This document shows positions 1 through 5,976 of a stretch of 18,502 nucleotides of DNA, piece after piece (positions within the stretch are counted from its first letter, which is position 1; each line of letters begins with the position of its first letter). The DNA lies in contig JAMOUT010000104.1 of the NCBI GenBank assembly GCA_027061995.1, positions 1 through 18,502 of the forward strand. The letters are read 5' to 3'. A program made the position numbers and the translations under genes. Below the pieces are notes generated by a model. That model saw only the letters and a list, made by a program, of their open reading frames with translations, ran no database searches and was not told the DNA's origin. Source of the DNA: Candidatus Aminicenantota bacterium. GTDB lineage: Bacteria > Acidobacteriota > Aminicenantia > JAMOAD01.

Positions 1-101
1 ATGAGGCTTTCTCCCACTTCAAACATCTCCTCTAACTCTTTTTCTACTGTCTCCTCAATACTTTTTTTAATTATCTTTCTTACTTCTTCCTCTTTTAACA
101 T
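1..101 (-). CDS. Unidentified protein, N-terminal fragment (runs off left edge)
   Basis: The ATG (complement of 99-101) is preceded by a clear Shine-Dalgarno GGAGG (complement of 107-111) with a 5-nt spacer, which fixes the start. Thirty-three codons are visible before the window ends, with no stop. The visible part is highly charged, dominated by Glu and Lys, begins MLKEEEVRKI and has heptad-like hydrophobic spacing, so it is probably a long amphipathic helix. No domain can be recognised in so short a piece. It is divergent from the immunity-like gene at 241, so the 139 bases between them should hold promoters for both. I infer no function. Confidence 0.6.
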   Translation of the reverse strand, partial: MLKEEEVRKIIKKSIEETVEKELEEMFEVGESL

Positions 102-230
102 CTTTTCCTCCTTTTTTATTTTTTATCTTCTATTTTACCTTTTTTAAATTTTTCGCCATTTAATATTTTTTACAAAAAACTCTCTCATACACAACTTTTA
201 TTTTACTACCAGCTCCGAGGCTTTTATAAA

Positions 231-235
231 GGAGG
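231..235 (+). promoter_or_regulatory. Strong Shine-Dalgarno of the Imm11-like gene
   Basis: GGAGG lies 5 nt before the ATG at 241 and fixes that start. It contrasts with the genes at 4881 and 5144, which have no such site. I could not pick a convincing promoter from the AT-rich stretch 102-230. Confidence 0.7.
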
Positions 236-240
236 ATACT

Positions 241-882
241 ATGAACATTAAAGACTTTTATTCCTTTGGCAGTAAGCTTTTATCTACTACATTTCAGGCG
301 CATGCTGAAAATTTAACATTGGATAAATCACATAATTTAATATTAGGTGTTTTTGATAATATTGATTTTCCGGTTGTTTTCAGGCAAGAATACGGGAAAA
401 AACTAACGGACATGCTTGATACTGGTTTTGTTTCTCTATTTTTAATCTCGGATAAAATGTTAAGGGTTTTAAAAGAGAATAAAATTACAGGTTGGAAAAC
501 ATATCCGGTAAAAGTATATGATAAAAAGGGTAATGAAGTTGAAGATTATCATGGCTTTTCAATTACGGGTAGAAGCGGACCTATAAATTATGACAAATCT
601 GAAATCATAGAAAAGCAACTTGCTCCCGAAGGGCCTCCGAGTAAATATTATAAAGGGCGATATTTTGGTTATGAAAAATGGGATGGCAGTGATTTTTTCA
701 TTCCCGAAGGGACTTTTTATATTATAGTAACTAAGAAGGTTGTCCAAGCCTTTAAAAAAGCCAAACTAACAAATATTAGATTTGAATGTCTAACAGATAT
801 TGAGACAATGGGTATTATTGTTGAACAAACTTTAAAAAATAAAAAATCAATAATCAAAAGATTGTTTGGTTTAGGTAAATAG
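241..882 (+). CDS. Imm11/DUF1629-like protein (probable immunity-family protein)
   Basis: This is a 213-residue soluble protein with no signal peptide or membrane segment. The middle (about residues 65-115) reads like the DUF1629/Imm11 and Myxococcus 'double-CXXCG' group: a conserved L-x-SDKML stretch, then ITGWKTYPVKVYDKKGN and YHGFSITGR. The C-terminal half has the usual WDGSDFF-x-PEGT element and a final block like 'AKLTNIRFECL'. The CXXCG zinc motifs of the Myxococcus members are absent. Imm11-type proteins are known or predicted to neutralise polymorphic toxins, but family members also occur as stray copies without a toxin. No toxin is visible here. Two small membrane-protein genes follow at once on the same strand. 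The family call comes from remembered motifs and is moderate; the immunity role is inferred. Confidence 0.5.
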   Translation: MNIKDFYSFGSKLLSTTFQAHAENLTLDKSHNLILGVFDNIDFPVVFRQEYGKKLTDMLDTGFVSLFLISDKMLRVLKENKITGWKTYPVKVYDKKGNEVEDYHGFSITGRSGPINYDKSEIIEKQLAPEGPPSKYYKGRYFGYEKWDGSDFFIPEGTFYIIVTKKVVQAFKKAKLTNIRFECLTDIETMGIIVEQTLKNKKSIIKRLFGLGK

Positions 883-897
883 AACAAGGAAAAGACA

Positions 898-1200
898 ATG
901 GCAAAAATAGAGATACCTGAAAAATATGAGGGGAAAATGGGAAAGCCCGGACCCGGAGATTTATATATGATAACTGTAAAACTAAAAAATGGGGAAAAAT
1001 ACAAAAAGCTGGCGTGTTTAGGAAGAACAATAACAGGATATTTATCAGATCCGAATGGGGAATCTGATCTGGATTTTGAAACTGAAGATATTGAAGAAAT
1101 TAAAGAGTATAAACCCTTTATCATCCGTTTAATATATCTTATTATCGTATTTTTATTATTATACGGGGGATTTAGATTATTGAAATGGATATTATTTTGA
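898..1200 (+). CDS. Unidentified 100-residue protein with C-terminal membrane anchor
   Basis: I do not recognise this protein. Residues 1-72 form a small polar domain rich in predicted beta structure (MAKIEIPEKYEGK, then ITVKLKNGEKYKKL and an acidic FETEDIEEI stretch). Residues 74-98 are one hydrophobic helix ending close to the C-terminus, so the domain should face the cytoplasm as a tail-anchored protein. The start is an ATG with AGGAAAAG just upstream. It lies 15 nt after the Imm11-like gene and 22 nt before the next membrane protein, so the three are probably co-transcribed. It could be an accessory protein of the presumed immunity cluster, but nothing in its sequence proves that. Confidence 0.6.
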   Translation: MAKIEIPEKYEGKMGKPGPGDLYMITVKLKNGEKYKKLACLGRTITGYLSDPNGESDLDFETEDIEEIKEYKPFIIRLIYLIIVFLLLYGGFRLLKWILF

Positions 1201-1222
1201 TAAATACGAGAGGGATAAAAAG

Positions 1223-1810
1223 GTGAAAAAAAATAAAAAAATTAAATCCGTATTTAAAAAGGTATTAAAATATTTTACAATTCTGGAAATATTGACATTA
1301 CCGTATATTCTCTGTTTATCCTTTCCTTTAATTAGACCGGGGATAAGATTTGAAGGAGTTGACAATCAGTATAATATATACATTGCATTTTTTTTCTTCT
1401 TAATAGTTATAATAGGAGTTGTCCTTTATTATTTCGTATTAATAGACTTAAGGCTGAATGAAGAATCATTTTTCTCAAAAGCAAACAGAGTATGGATGGT
1501 AGAAAGGGTAACGAAGAAAAGAGCGAAAATATTTTTTAAGAGAGTACTGATAAAAATCTCTATTTTAATAGTGATAATAACAGCTTACTATTTCTTTACA
1601 TGGAAATTGAACAGCTTTGAAAAGCCCTATGTTAATAACGGGATATTATCTTTGCCAAAGGATTGGGAGATATACAAAAAGAAATATTTGTTAAATATAT
1701 ACCACTTTATTACTATTATCATAATCTTTGATTTATTAGTTGATATCATAGTATATTTATATTTAAGAATAATGTTGAAGAAGGATAAAAAGGCTATTGA
1801 AAATTCTTAA
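1223..1810 (+). CDS. Unidentified integral membrane protein, four predicted helices
   Basis: This 195-residue protein starts at GTG, with GAGGGA about 9 nt upstream. It has four hydrophobic segments at about residues 18-38, 52-75, 109-127 and 158-182. Strongly basic stretches at the N-terminus (KKNKKIKSVFKK), between helices 2 and 3 (VTKKRAKIFFKR) and at the C-terminus (KKDKK) suggest both ends are cytoplasmic. No transporter or enzyme motif is visible. It overlaps the following secreted-protein gene by 14 nt and closely follows the tail-anchored protein, so it belongs to the same transcription unit. I assign no function. Confidence 0.6.
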   Translation: MKKNKKIKSVFKKVLKYFTILEILTLPYILCLSFPLIRPGIRFEGVDNQYNIYIAFFFFLIVIIGVVLYYFVLIDLRLNEESFFSKANRVWMVERVTKKRAKIFFKRVLIKISILIVIITAYYFFTWKLNSFEKPYVNNGILSLPKDWEIYKKKYLLNIYHFITIIIIFDLLVDIIVYLYLRIMLKKDKKAIENS

Positions 1811-2373
1811 ATCATACATTATATTTTTCATGGTAATATCAAGCATATCGCTGTATTCTGAAAATTTAAATGAAAACAGTTTCTTAAATCTGGTAAAAAA
1901 TATTGAGAAAGAAATGGTTTGTAGAGGTTGGAAGAATGCCAGATTCAGTAAAAAATATTTGGATAGGATTCTTGATAAAACAAATGCAAAGGAGAAAATA
2001 AAGATGTCATTTGAAAAATTAATTAGGGATAATAATAAAATTGTAACCATGGAAAAAGTTTATTTTGTTGCTTTTCTGTATAAGAATAAAAAACAAAGGG
2101 TTGAAGCTCAGAATAAGTGGTTTGAATGTTTTGGCGTTGATTGTGTAAAGATTAAATTCATGTAAAGAAAGCAAAGGAATAAAATCTTCTCCGATTTTTG
2201 CCGTATTTAAAGATAATTTTATTATTTCCATTACAACAATGTGTGAAACTTCGGATTCAGAGTGGAATAAAATTAAAAATATCATTAAAATTATGTTATC
2301 AGATAGTAAGGATTTTGTTATCCTTGATGTCGGATGTGGAAATTTTGTAAAATGGAAAAAAAGAATAAGGTAA
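1797..2373 (+). pseudogene. Small secreted Cys-containing protein, apparently broken by a +1 frameshift
   Basis: The first frame starts at TTG 1797, overlapping the previous gene by 14 nt, and gives 122 residues ending at TAA 2163-2165. It begins with a convincing signal peptide (hydrophobic IIFFMVISSISLYS, then EN). The next frame is open from 2149 to TAA 2371-2373 and continues with coding-like sequence: LNSCKESKGIKSSPIFAVF, a TTMCET segment and a final DVGCGNF. Shifting forward by one base between about 2149 and 2162 joins the two into a protein of roughly 190 residues with six cysteines. Either a one-base insertion inactivated the gene, or the shift is an assembly error, or the 122-residue form is real. 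The family is unknown. It is the last gene of the immunity-like cluster and faces the minus-strand transporter. Confidence 0.5.
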
Positions 2374-2398
2374 TTATGAAACAAATAATGAGAAAAGC

Positions 2399-3316
2399 TC
2401 AAGGCTTTTTATTGCTCTGGTATGTATCAGGCTCAAGATATATCTTTTTGATCTCAGGATGCTTTGCCCTTATCTCATTCTCAATCTCATCGATAACTTC
2501 CCCTATCTCATCAGCATTAAGATTATCATTAAAATCAACTTTACCCGCTATCAAAATGGAATCGGAGCCCAAAACCATGGATTTCACATATATCAATCTT
2601 TCAACACCTCTGTGAGATTTAATAACTTTCTCAATAAATCTCTGCATCTCTTCGGGTGCAGCTTCACCTATCAGCAAAGATCTTGTTTCACCACCGATAA
2701 TGAACCCGGCAATCAGTAAAATAAGACCTATAAAAACCGAACCTATTCCGTCAAATATGGGGTTTTTCGTAATCCAGTAGAGCAAAACAAATAATAATGC
2801 AATGGATAAACTTATCATCGCCGCAAGATCTTCAAGAAAAACAACTATTATCTCAGGATTTATACTTTTTTTAATATATTCAAAGTATGATAATTCCCCT
2901 TTTACCGAATCTATAACTTTTCTTGCTTTTTGAAATGAGAAATTTTCCGCCAACATAGAAAAAATAATAAGAATGATTACATAAAATATATTTTCAAGAG
3001 GTTCTTTATGTGAAATTTTCTGAATCCCTTTATATATGGAATATAAACCTCCGAGTGTGAAAAGTTGAACAGCAACAAGATACGCCCAAAAAAAACTCTC
3101 TTTTGAATATCCGAATTGATGAGATTTATCCTCTTTTCTTTGACTTTTACTTATACCTATTAATAAAAATATCTGATTGCCCGTATCAACAAAAGAATGA
3201 ATTGCTTCGGAAAACATCGATGATGAACGGGATATAAGAAATACGAATAATTTCACCAAAGCTATTGAAAGATTCGCAAGAAAAGCAAACAGGACAACTT
3301 TTTTACCTGCTTTCAT
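2399..3316 (-). CDS. Cation diffusion facilitator transporter, ZnT9-like
   Basis: This 305-residue inner-membrane transporter probably exports Zn2+ or a similar divalent metal in exchange for protons. It has about six membrane helices in the first 210 residues and a C-terminal cytoplasmic domain (about 215-300). The second helix carries SEAIHSFVDTGNQ (His40 and Asp44, the HxxxD metal-site pattern). The fifth carries LEDLAAM (Glu162, Asp163), which replaces the usual HxxxD/DxxxD and is typical of the ZnT9/SLC30A9 subgroup, as are HQFGYSKE and YSIYKGI. I place the start at the ATG complement of 3314-3316. A longer reading back to 3427 would translate the neighbour's repeat DNA out of frame. The ATG sits 2 nt after the stop of the CHSA-tail gene, so translation is probably coupled. 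It faces the broken secreted gene at its 3' side. The exact metal is not shown. Confidence 0.85.
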   Translation of the reverse strand: MKAGKKVVLFAFLANLSIALVKLFVFLISRSSSMFSEAIHSFVDTGNQIFLLIGISKSQRKEDKSHQFGYSKESFFWAYLVAVQLFTLGGLYSIYKGIQKISHKEPLENIFYVIILIIFSMLAENFSFQKARKVIDSVKGELSYFEYIKKSINPEIIVVFLEDLAAMISLSIALLFVLLYWITKNPIFDGIGSVFIGLILLIAGFIIGGETRSLLIGEAAPEEMQRFIEKVIKSHRGVERLIYVKSMVLGSDSILIAGKVDFNDNLNADEIGEVIDEIENEIRAKHPEIKKIYLEPDTYQSNKKP

Positions 3317-3318
3317 TT

Positions 3319-4881
3319 TTAATGGGCACCACCGGAAACACAGGCTGAATGACAAGCGGAGTGACAGGCGGAATGGCACGCTGAATGACAAGCCGAATGA
3401 CAGGCGGAGTGGCAAGCGGAATGACACGCATTATGCGTAAAACAGGCTGAATGACAAGCTTCCGATTTAATAAATGATTCATAATCAGTTTTAACCGGAA
3501 ATGATGTGGCTGAAGTCGTCGGTTCATTAATGAATAAGGGGTCATAATTGGAATATCTGTATCTTATGAAATTGTCACCCACTTCACTGTCATCTATGGT
3601 TTTTGCCAAAGAAGCCGGTAGATATTTCCTGAATTTATTTATATAGAATTTTTTAGTGGCATCAATATCTGCATTCCACATCTTCTCGGATACTTTTGTG
3701 GAAAGCTCTTTTAGAAGGGCGTGAATAGACTCCTGTCTAAGTCTTCCTGCAGAATCAAAACAATTCAGAAAATTCGTCTCATAATAACTAATATCTCCTG
3801 CTCCGGGTTTAAGCAGTTTTATCATCGGAGGTTTGGATGATTCAAGTTTAATAACCCCTTTTTCATCAAGTCTATAGGAAATTATAGATATGAGATTGTT
3901 TAAAGAAACTCCTATTAAAAAAAGAGCTTCTATATCATCAAGATCAGCCACTTTTCCTTTAACTCTTGCGGAGGGAACAAGGACTTTCGGAGGAACCCAT
4001 TCGGATGAAACCCAATTAAGCTCATTCCAATCCTTTAGAACAGCCCTTCTCTTTTTCACTTTTTTAATAATAAACATATATAAAAATGCGAAAATAAGAT
4101 TCAGGTATAAAAAATATTTGAATATCCCCTTTTTATTTTTTTTATATGTTTTTTCCCCGTTTTCGATTGTTTTTTGAAGAGGGGTTTTTCTGAAGGAAAA
4201 ATATTTTGCGGGAAGATATATCTGAACATTCATCTTATCATAAGCTTTTAACTCTTTTTTATGAATAAGCATGGAGAGGAATAATTTATCTTTGAAAGGT
4301 TGTCCGAAATAATCTATCAGATAATCTTTATTCATAAATTTTTCGGTTAAAATAAGTTTTGATTCTTTAATCTCTTCAAAATTAAATTTTTTCTTTTGAA
4401 CAATTATCGGTGTATAGATGTAAACGGTTTCATGCTCCATAGGATAACTCCACTGAGACGGAGCCCAATTGAATACAACAAGCTCACCGTAATCTTTGTT
4501 TGTTGTTTTTGCGAGATTACCCTCGGAGACAAGATTAACAGCAAAATGAACTATAAATTTCGCTTCCCCCGGACCAACCCTCGTGCTACTGTAAATATCA
4601 TATTTTGTCGCATTTAATCTATCAACGATAAGAGGATATTTCTTATTATTAAACATAAGATATGTCCCTTTCATATCAAAATGGGGATCTTTGGCAAAAC
4701 CTTCAAAATAAAATCCGCTCATATCTCCCGATTTAATATCCCAATCGGATATATATGTAATATCCCCTACTCCATCCTGATGAAGAGATATGGAAATTTC
4801 CACCCATTTAAGGCTGACATCAACCGAATAGAGAGCAACCGAAAACAGTATCAACACCATAAAAGAAAATATTTTCCTCAT
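3319..4881 (-). CDS. Membrane-anchored protein with Cys/His-rich CHSA-repeat tail (DUF2207-like)
   Basis: This 520-residue protein has a signal peptide (residues 1-19) and an extracytoplasmic beta-rich region (about 20-253) reminiscent of the DUF2207 N-terminal domain. One membrane helix follows (254-273) with a basic KKVKKRR stop-transfer, and then a cytoplasmic region (about 280-470) starting with WVSSEWVPPK. The tail (476-520) has C-HSA-C at 476-480 and seven perfect CHSA units at 486-513, then Cys514 and a terminal His520: ten cysteines and ten histidines in 45 residues. Cys- and Gly-rich tails are known on some DUF2207-type proteins; their function is unknown. The composition suggests metal binding, and the gene is joined to a metal transporter 2 nt downstream. 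The start has no Shine-Dalgarno but a promoter ends 5 nt before it. The family call is tentative; the architecture is directly visible. Confidence 0.65.
   Translation of the reverse strand: MRKIFSFMVLILFSVALYSVDVSLKWVEISISLHQDGVGDITYISDWDIKSGDMSGFYFEGFAKDPHFDMKGTYLMFNNKKYPLIVDRLNATKYDIYSSTRVGPGEAKFIVHFAVNLVSEGNLAKTTNKDYGELVVFNWAPSQWSYPMEHETVYIYTPIIVQKKKFNFEEIKESKLILTEKFMNKDYLIDYFGQPFKDKLFLSMLIHKKELKAYDKMNVQIYLPAKYFSFRKTPLQKTIENGEKTYKKNKKGIFKYFLYLNLIFAFLYMFIIKKVKKRRAVLKDWNELNWVSSEWVPPKVLVPSARVKGKVADLDDIEALFLIGVSLNNLISIISYRLDEKGVIKLESSKPPMIKLLKPGAGDISYYETNFLNCFDSAGRLRQESIHALLKELSTKVSEKMWNADIDATKKFYINKFRKYLPASLAKTIDDSEVGDNFIRYRYSNYDPLFINEPTTSATSFPVKTDYESFIKSEACHSACFTHNACHSACHSACHSACHSACHSACHSACHSACVSGGAH
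3343..3426 (-). repeat. Seven tandem 12-bp units encoding CHSA
   Basis: Read on the minus strand, seven consecutive in-frame units encode Cys-His-Ser-Ala without a single amino-acid change. Wobble bases vary widely: Cys TGT/TGC, His CAT/CAC, Ser TCC/TCA/TCG, Ala GCC/GCT/GCG. One more C-HSA-C element sits just upstream in the protein (3442-3456). The pattern points to old repeats kept by selection on the protein rather than fresh DNA slippage. Confidence 0.9.
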
Positions 4882-4886
4882 TTTTT

Positions 4887-4915
4887 ATTATATTATTAAA
4901 TATATTTATATGCAA
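4887..4915 (-). promoter_or_regulatory. Promoter of the CHSA-tail gene (possible leaderless start)
   Basis: On the minus strand TTGCAT (complement of 4910-4915), a 17-nt spacer and a perfect TATAAT (complement of 4887-4892) are followed by AAAAA and the ATG. Transcription would begin at or next to the start codon, which fits the lack of any Shine-Dalgarno. The -35 match is weak (3 of 6), and AT-rich DNA makes chance -10 boxes common. Confidence 0.45.
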
Positions 4916-4922
4916 GTGAACT

Positions 4923-5000
4923 TCATTCCTCCCTATAGAAATAGAATAATAACAGTAAAGCCAGTGTAAAAATTGCGAAAAGATTATAAATAAAAGTCAT
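4923..5000 (-). CDS. Candidate 25-residue membrane micropeptide
   Basis: A minus-strand ATG (complement of 4998-5000) opens 25 codons to TGA. The product is a single hydrophobic helix, MTFIYNLFAIFTLALLLLF followed by YFYREE, which looks like a small one-pass membrane peptide. A Shine-Dalgarno AAGGAG (complement of 5019-5024) lies nearby. However, it is spaced ideally (5 nt) for a different ATG at 5013, whose nine-codon frame ends at 4984 and overlaps this start, and it is 18 nt from this one. It may be reached by coupling from that mini-frame or it may be a chance frame. It lies upstream of the CHSA-tail gene on the same strand. Confidence 0.25.
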   Translation of the reverse strand: MTFIYNLFAIFTLALLLLFYFYREE

Positions 5001-5109
5001 TTTGCCAAATCATAAAGGCTCCTTCAATATCCATCTTCAATTAGTTCATTGTTCCGCTCTTATTCATCCGTTTTTGCATTTTTCGATTTCTATGGAAAAT
5101 ATTTGTATA

Positions 5110-5138
5110 TTGAAAAAAACCTTTCACTTTGTTAAAAT
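5110..5138 (+). promoter_or_regulatory. Promoter of the long plus-strand operon (possible leaderless start)
   Basis: TTGAAA (5110-5115), a 17-nt spacer and TAAAAT (5133-5138) each match the sigma-70 consensus at 5 of 6 positions. The -10 box ends 5 nt before the ATG at 5144, so the transcript should have almost no leader, and no Shine-Dalgarno is present. It is the most likely main promoter for the genes from 5144 onward. Confidence 0.5.
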
Positions 5139-5143
5139 TTAAA

Positions 5144-5695
5144 ATGAAAAATTTAGTGCCTAAAAAGGTTTTCTTAACAAAAGGTATCGGAAAACACAAA
5201 GAAAAGCTCGCAAGTTTTGAAGCAGCTTTAAGAAATGCTGAAATAGCCTCTTATAATCTTGTAACAACTTCAAGTATTTTCCCTCCCGGAGCGGAACTTA
5301 TTGAAAAAAAAGACGGGGTAAAAGAACTTTTACCCGGTCAGGTTCTTTTTGTTGTAATGAGTGAAAATGCTACGAATGAACCGAAAAGGGTTATTTCGGC
5401 TTCTGTCGGACTTGCAATTCCGAGAGACAGATCGACCTACGGTTACCTTTCAGAACATCATAGTTTTGGTCAGGATGAGGCGGAAGCAGGGGATTATGCT
5501 GAATTTCTCGCCGCTCATATGCTCGCTACAACTCTCGGTTCAACCTTTATTCCTCCCGATACACAATGGAAAAAAGAGAAAGATTATTATAAAATCAAAG
5601 ATAAAATTTTACATACAACCTCCATAACTCAAAATGGTGTCGGAGAAAAAGATCTTTGGGTTAGTGTTATAGCGGCCGCTGTATTTATAATTTAA
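5144..5695 (+). CDS. pdaD: Pyruvoyl-dependent arginine decarboxylase (PvlArgDC)
   Basis: This enzyme decarboxylates L-arginine to agmatine, the first step of polyamine synthesis by the agmatine route. It is 183 residues from the ATG at 5144, which matches the family's usual N-terminus (LVPKKVFLTKG). A TTG at 5129 is a poorer start because it overlaps the promoter. The self-cleavage site is TTSSIFPPGAE: the chain should be cut between Ser43 and Ser44, leaving Ser44 as the catalytic pyruvoyl group on the alpha chain. A conserved Glu104 in YLSEHHSFGQDE is the likely proton donor. The C-terminal half has the family's DTQW and the Ala-rich VSVIAAAVF ending. The family is best known from archaea and chlamydiae and is scattered in other bacteria. 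An HU-like gene follows after 5 nt. Confidence 0.92.
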   Translation: MKNLVPKKVFLTKGIGKHKEKLASFEAALRNAEIASYNLVTTSSIFPPGAELIEKKDGVKELLPGQVLFVVMSENATNEPKRVISASVGLAIPRDRSTYGYLSEHHSFGQDEAEAGDYAEFLAAHMLATTLGSTFIPPDTQWKKEKDYYKIKDKILHTTSITQNGVGEKDLWVSVIAAAVFII

Positions 5696-5700
5696 TAGGG

Positions 5701-5976
5701 ATGAAAAAAAAAGATTTGATTGAGGAATTTTATAATAGGACACATTTCACGAAAGAGATATCAAAAAAAATAACCGAAGATATACTAAAGATGATCACTG
5801 ATTCTTTACTAAACAGAGAACCTGTGAAAATAGAAGGATTCGGAACATTTAAAATATCAAATAAAAAAACGGGTAAAGTTCGAGATTTTAAAAAAAATCT
5901 AATAAAAAATTCAAAAGGCGGGGAAAAAATCAGTTTTATACCGTCAAGAAAAATAAGGAGATTCGATGAATCTTAA
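5701..5976 (+). CDS. HU/IHF-family DNA-binding protein with atypical arm
   Basis: This 91-residue nucleoid protein is predicted to dimerise and bend DNA. It has the two N-terminal helices (KKDLIEEF, ITEDILKMITDSL) and the family hallmark GFGTF at 46-50. The beta-arm follows (about 51-80) and the usual short C-terminal helix appears reduced to RRFDES. The arm tip reads KNSKGGE where the family usually has RNPxTGE, so the proline that normally wedges between base pairs is replaced by Ser71. The arm is rich in lysine, so DNA binding is likely but sharp kinking may be weaker. The ATG follows GGG directly after the decarboxylase stop, with poor spacing for ribosome binding, so translation probably depends on the upstream gene. 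It overlaps the AAA+ gene by 11 nt. Confidence 0.85.
   Translation: MKKKDLIEEFYNRTHFTKEISKKITEDILKMITDSLLNREPVKIEGFGTFKISNKKTGKVRDFKKNLIKNSKGGEKISFIPSRKIRRFDES

Noticed and set aside
102-230. Searched for divergent promoters between the left-edge gene and the Imm11-like gene.
   Set aside because: Many AT-rich hexamers resemble -10 boxes but none pairs with a convincing -35 at 16-18 nt, so no site is called.
717-1124. A 135-codon minus-strand frame across the Imm11-like and next gene.
   Set aside because: It is antisense to two better-supported genes with ribosome sites, and its product is Phe/Ser/Ile-rich without recognisable features.
2314-2346. FVILDVGCGNF in the downstream frame looks like motif I of an S-adenosylmethionine methyltransferase.
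   Set aside because: It lies about ten residues from the end of the frame, with no room for the rest of a methyltransferase fold, and the frame fits better as the tail of the secreted protein.
2393-2410. AAAAGC-TCAAG-GCTTTTT hairpin at the convergent gene ends as a terminator.
   Set aside because: The stem has six pairs with only two G-C pairs and overlaps the transporter stop codon; in DNA this AT-rich it is not distinguishable from chance.
3374-3380. TGGCACG resembles a sigma-54 -24 element.
   Set aside because: It is inside the CHSA-coding repeat and no TTGC-type -12 element follows at the right distance.
3317-3427. An upstream extension of the CDF transporter start to 3427.
   Set aside because: It would translate the CHSA repeat DNA out of frame into a low-complexity Ser/Arg/Leu/Phe stretch unlike any transporter N-terminus. 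The ATG at 3316 begins a normal CDF N-terminus just after the previous stop.
3343-3456. Short tandem units could be mistaken for a CRISPR or intergenic satellite.
   Set aside because: Units are 12 bp without spacers, stay in frame and encode an exact protein repeat.
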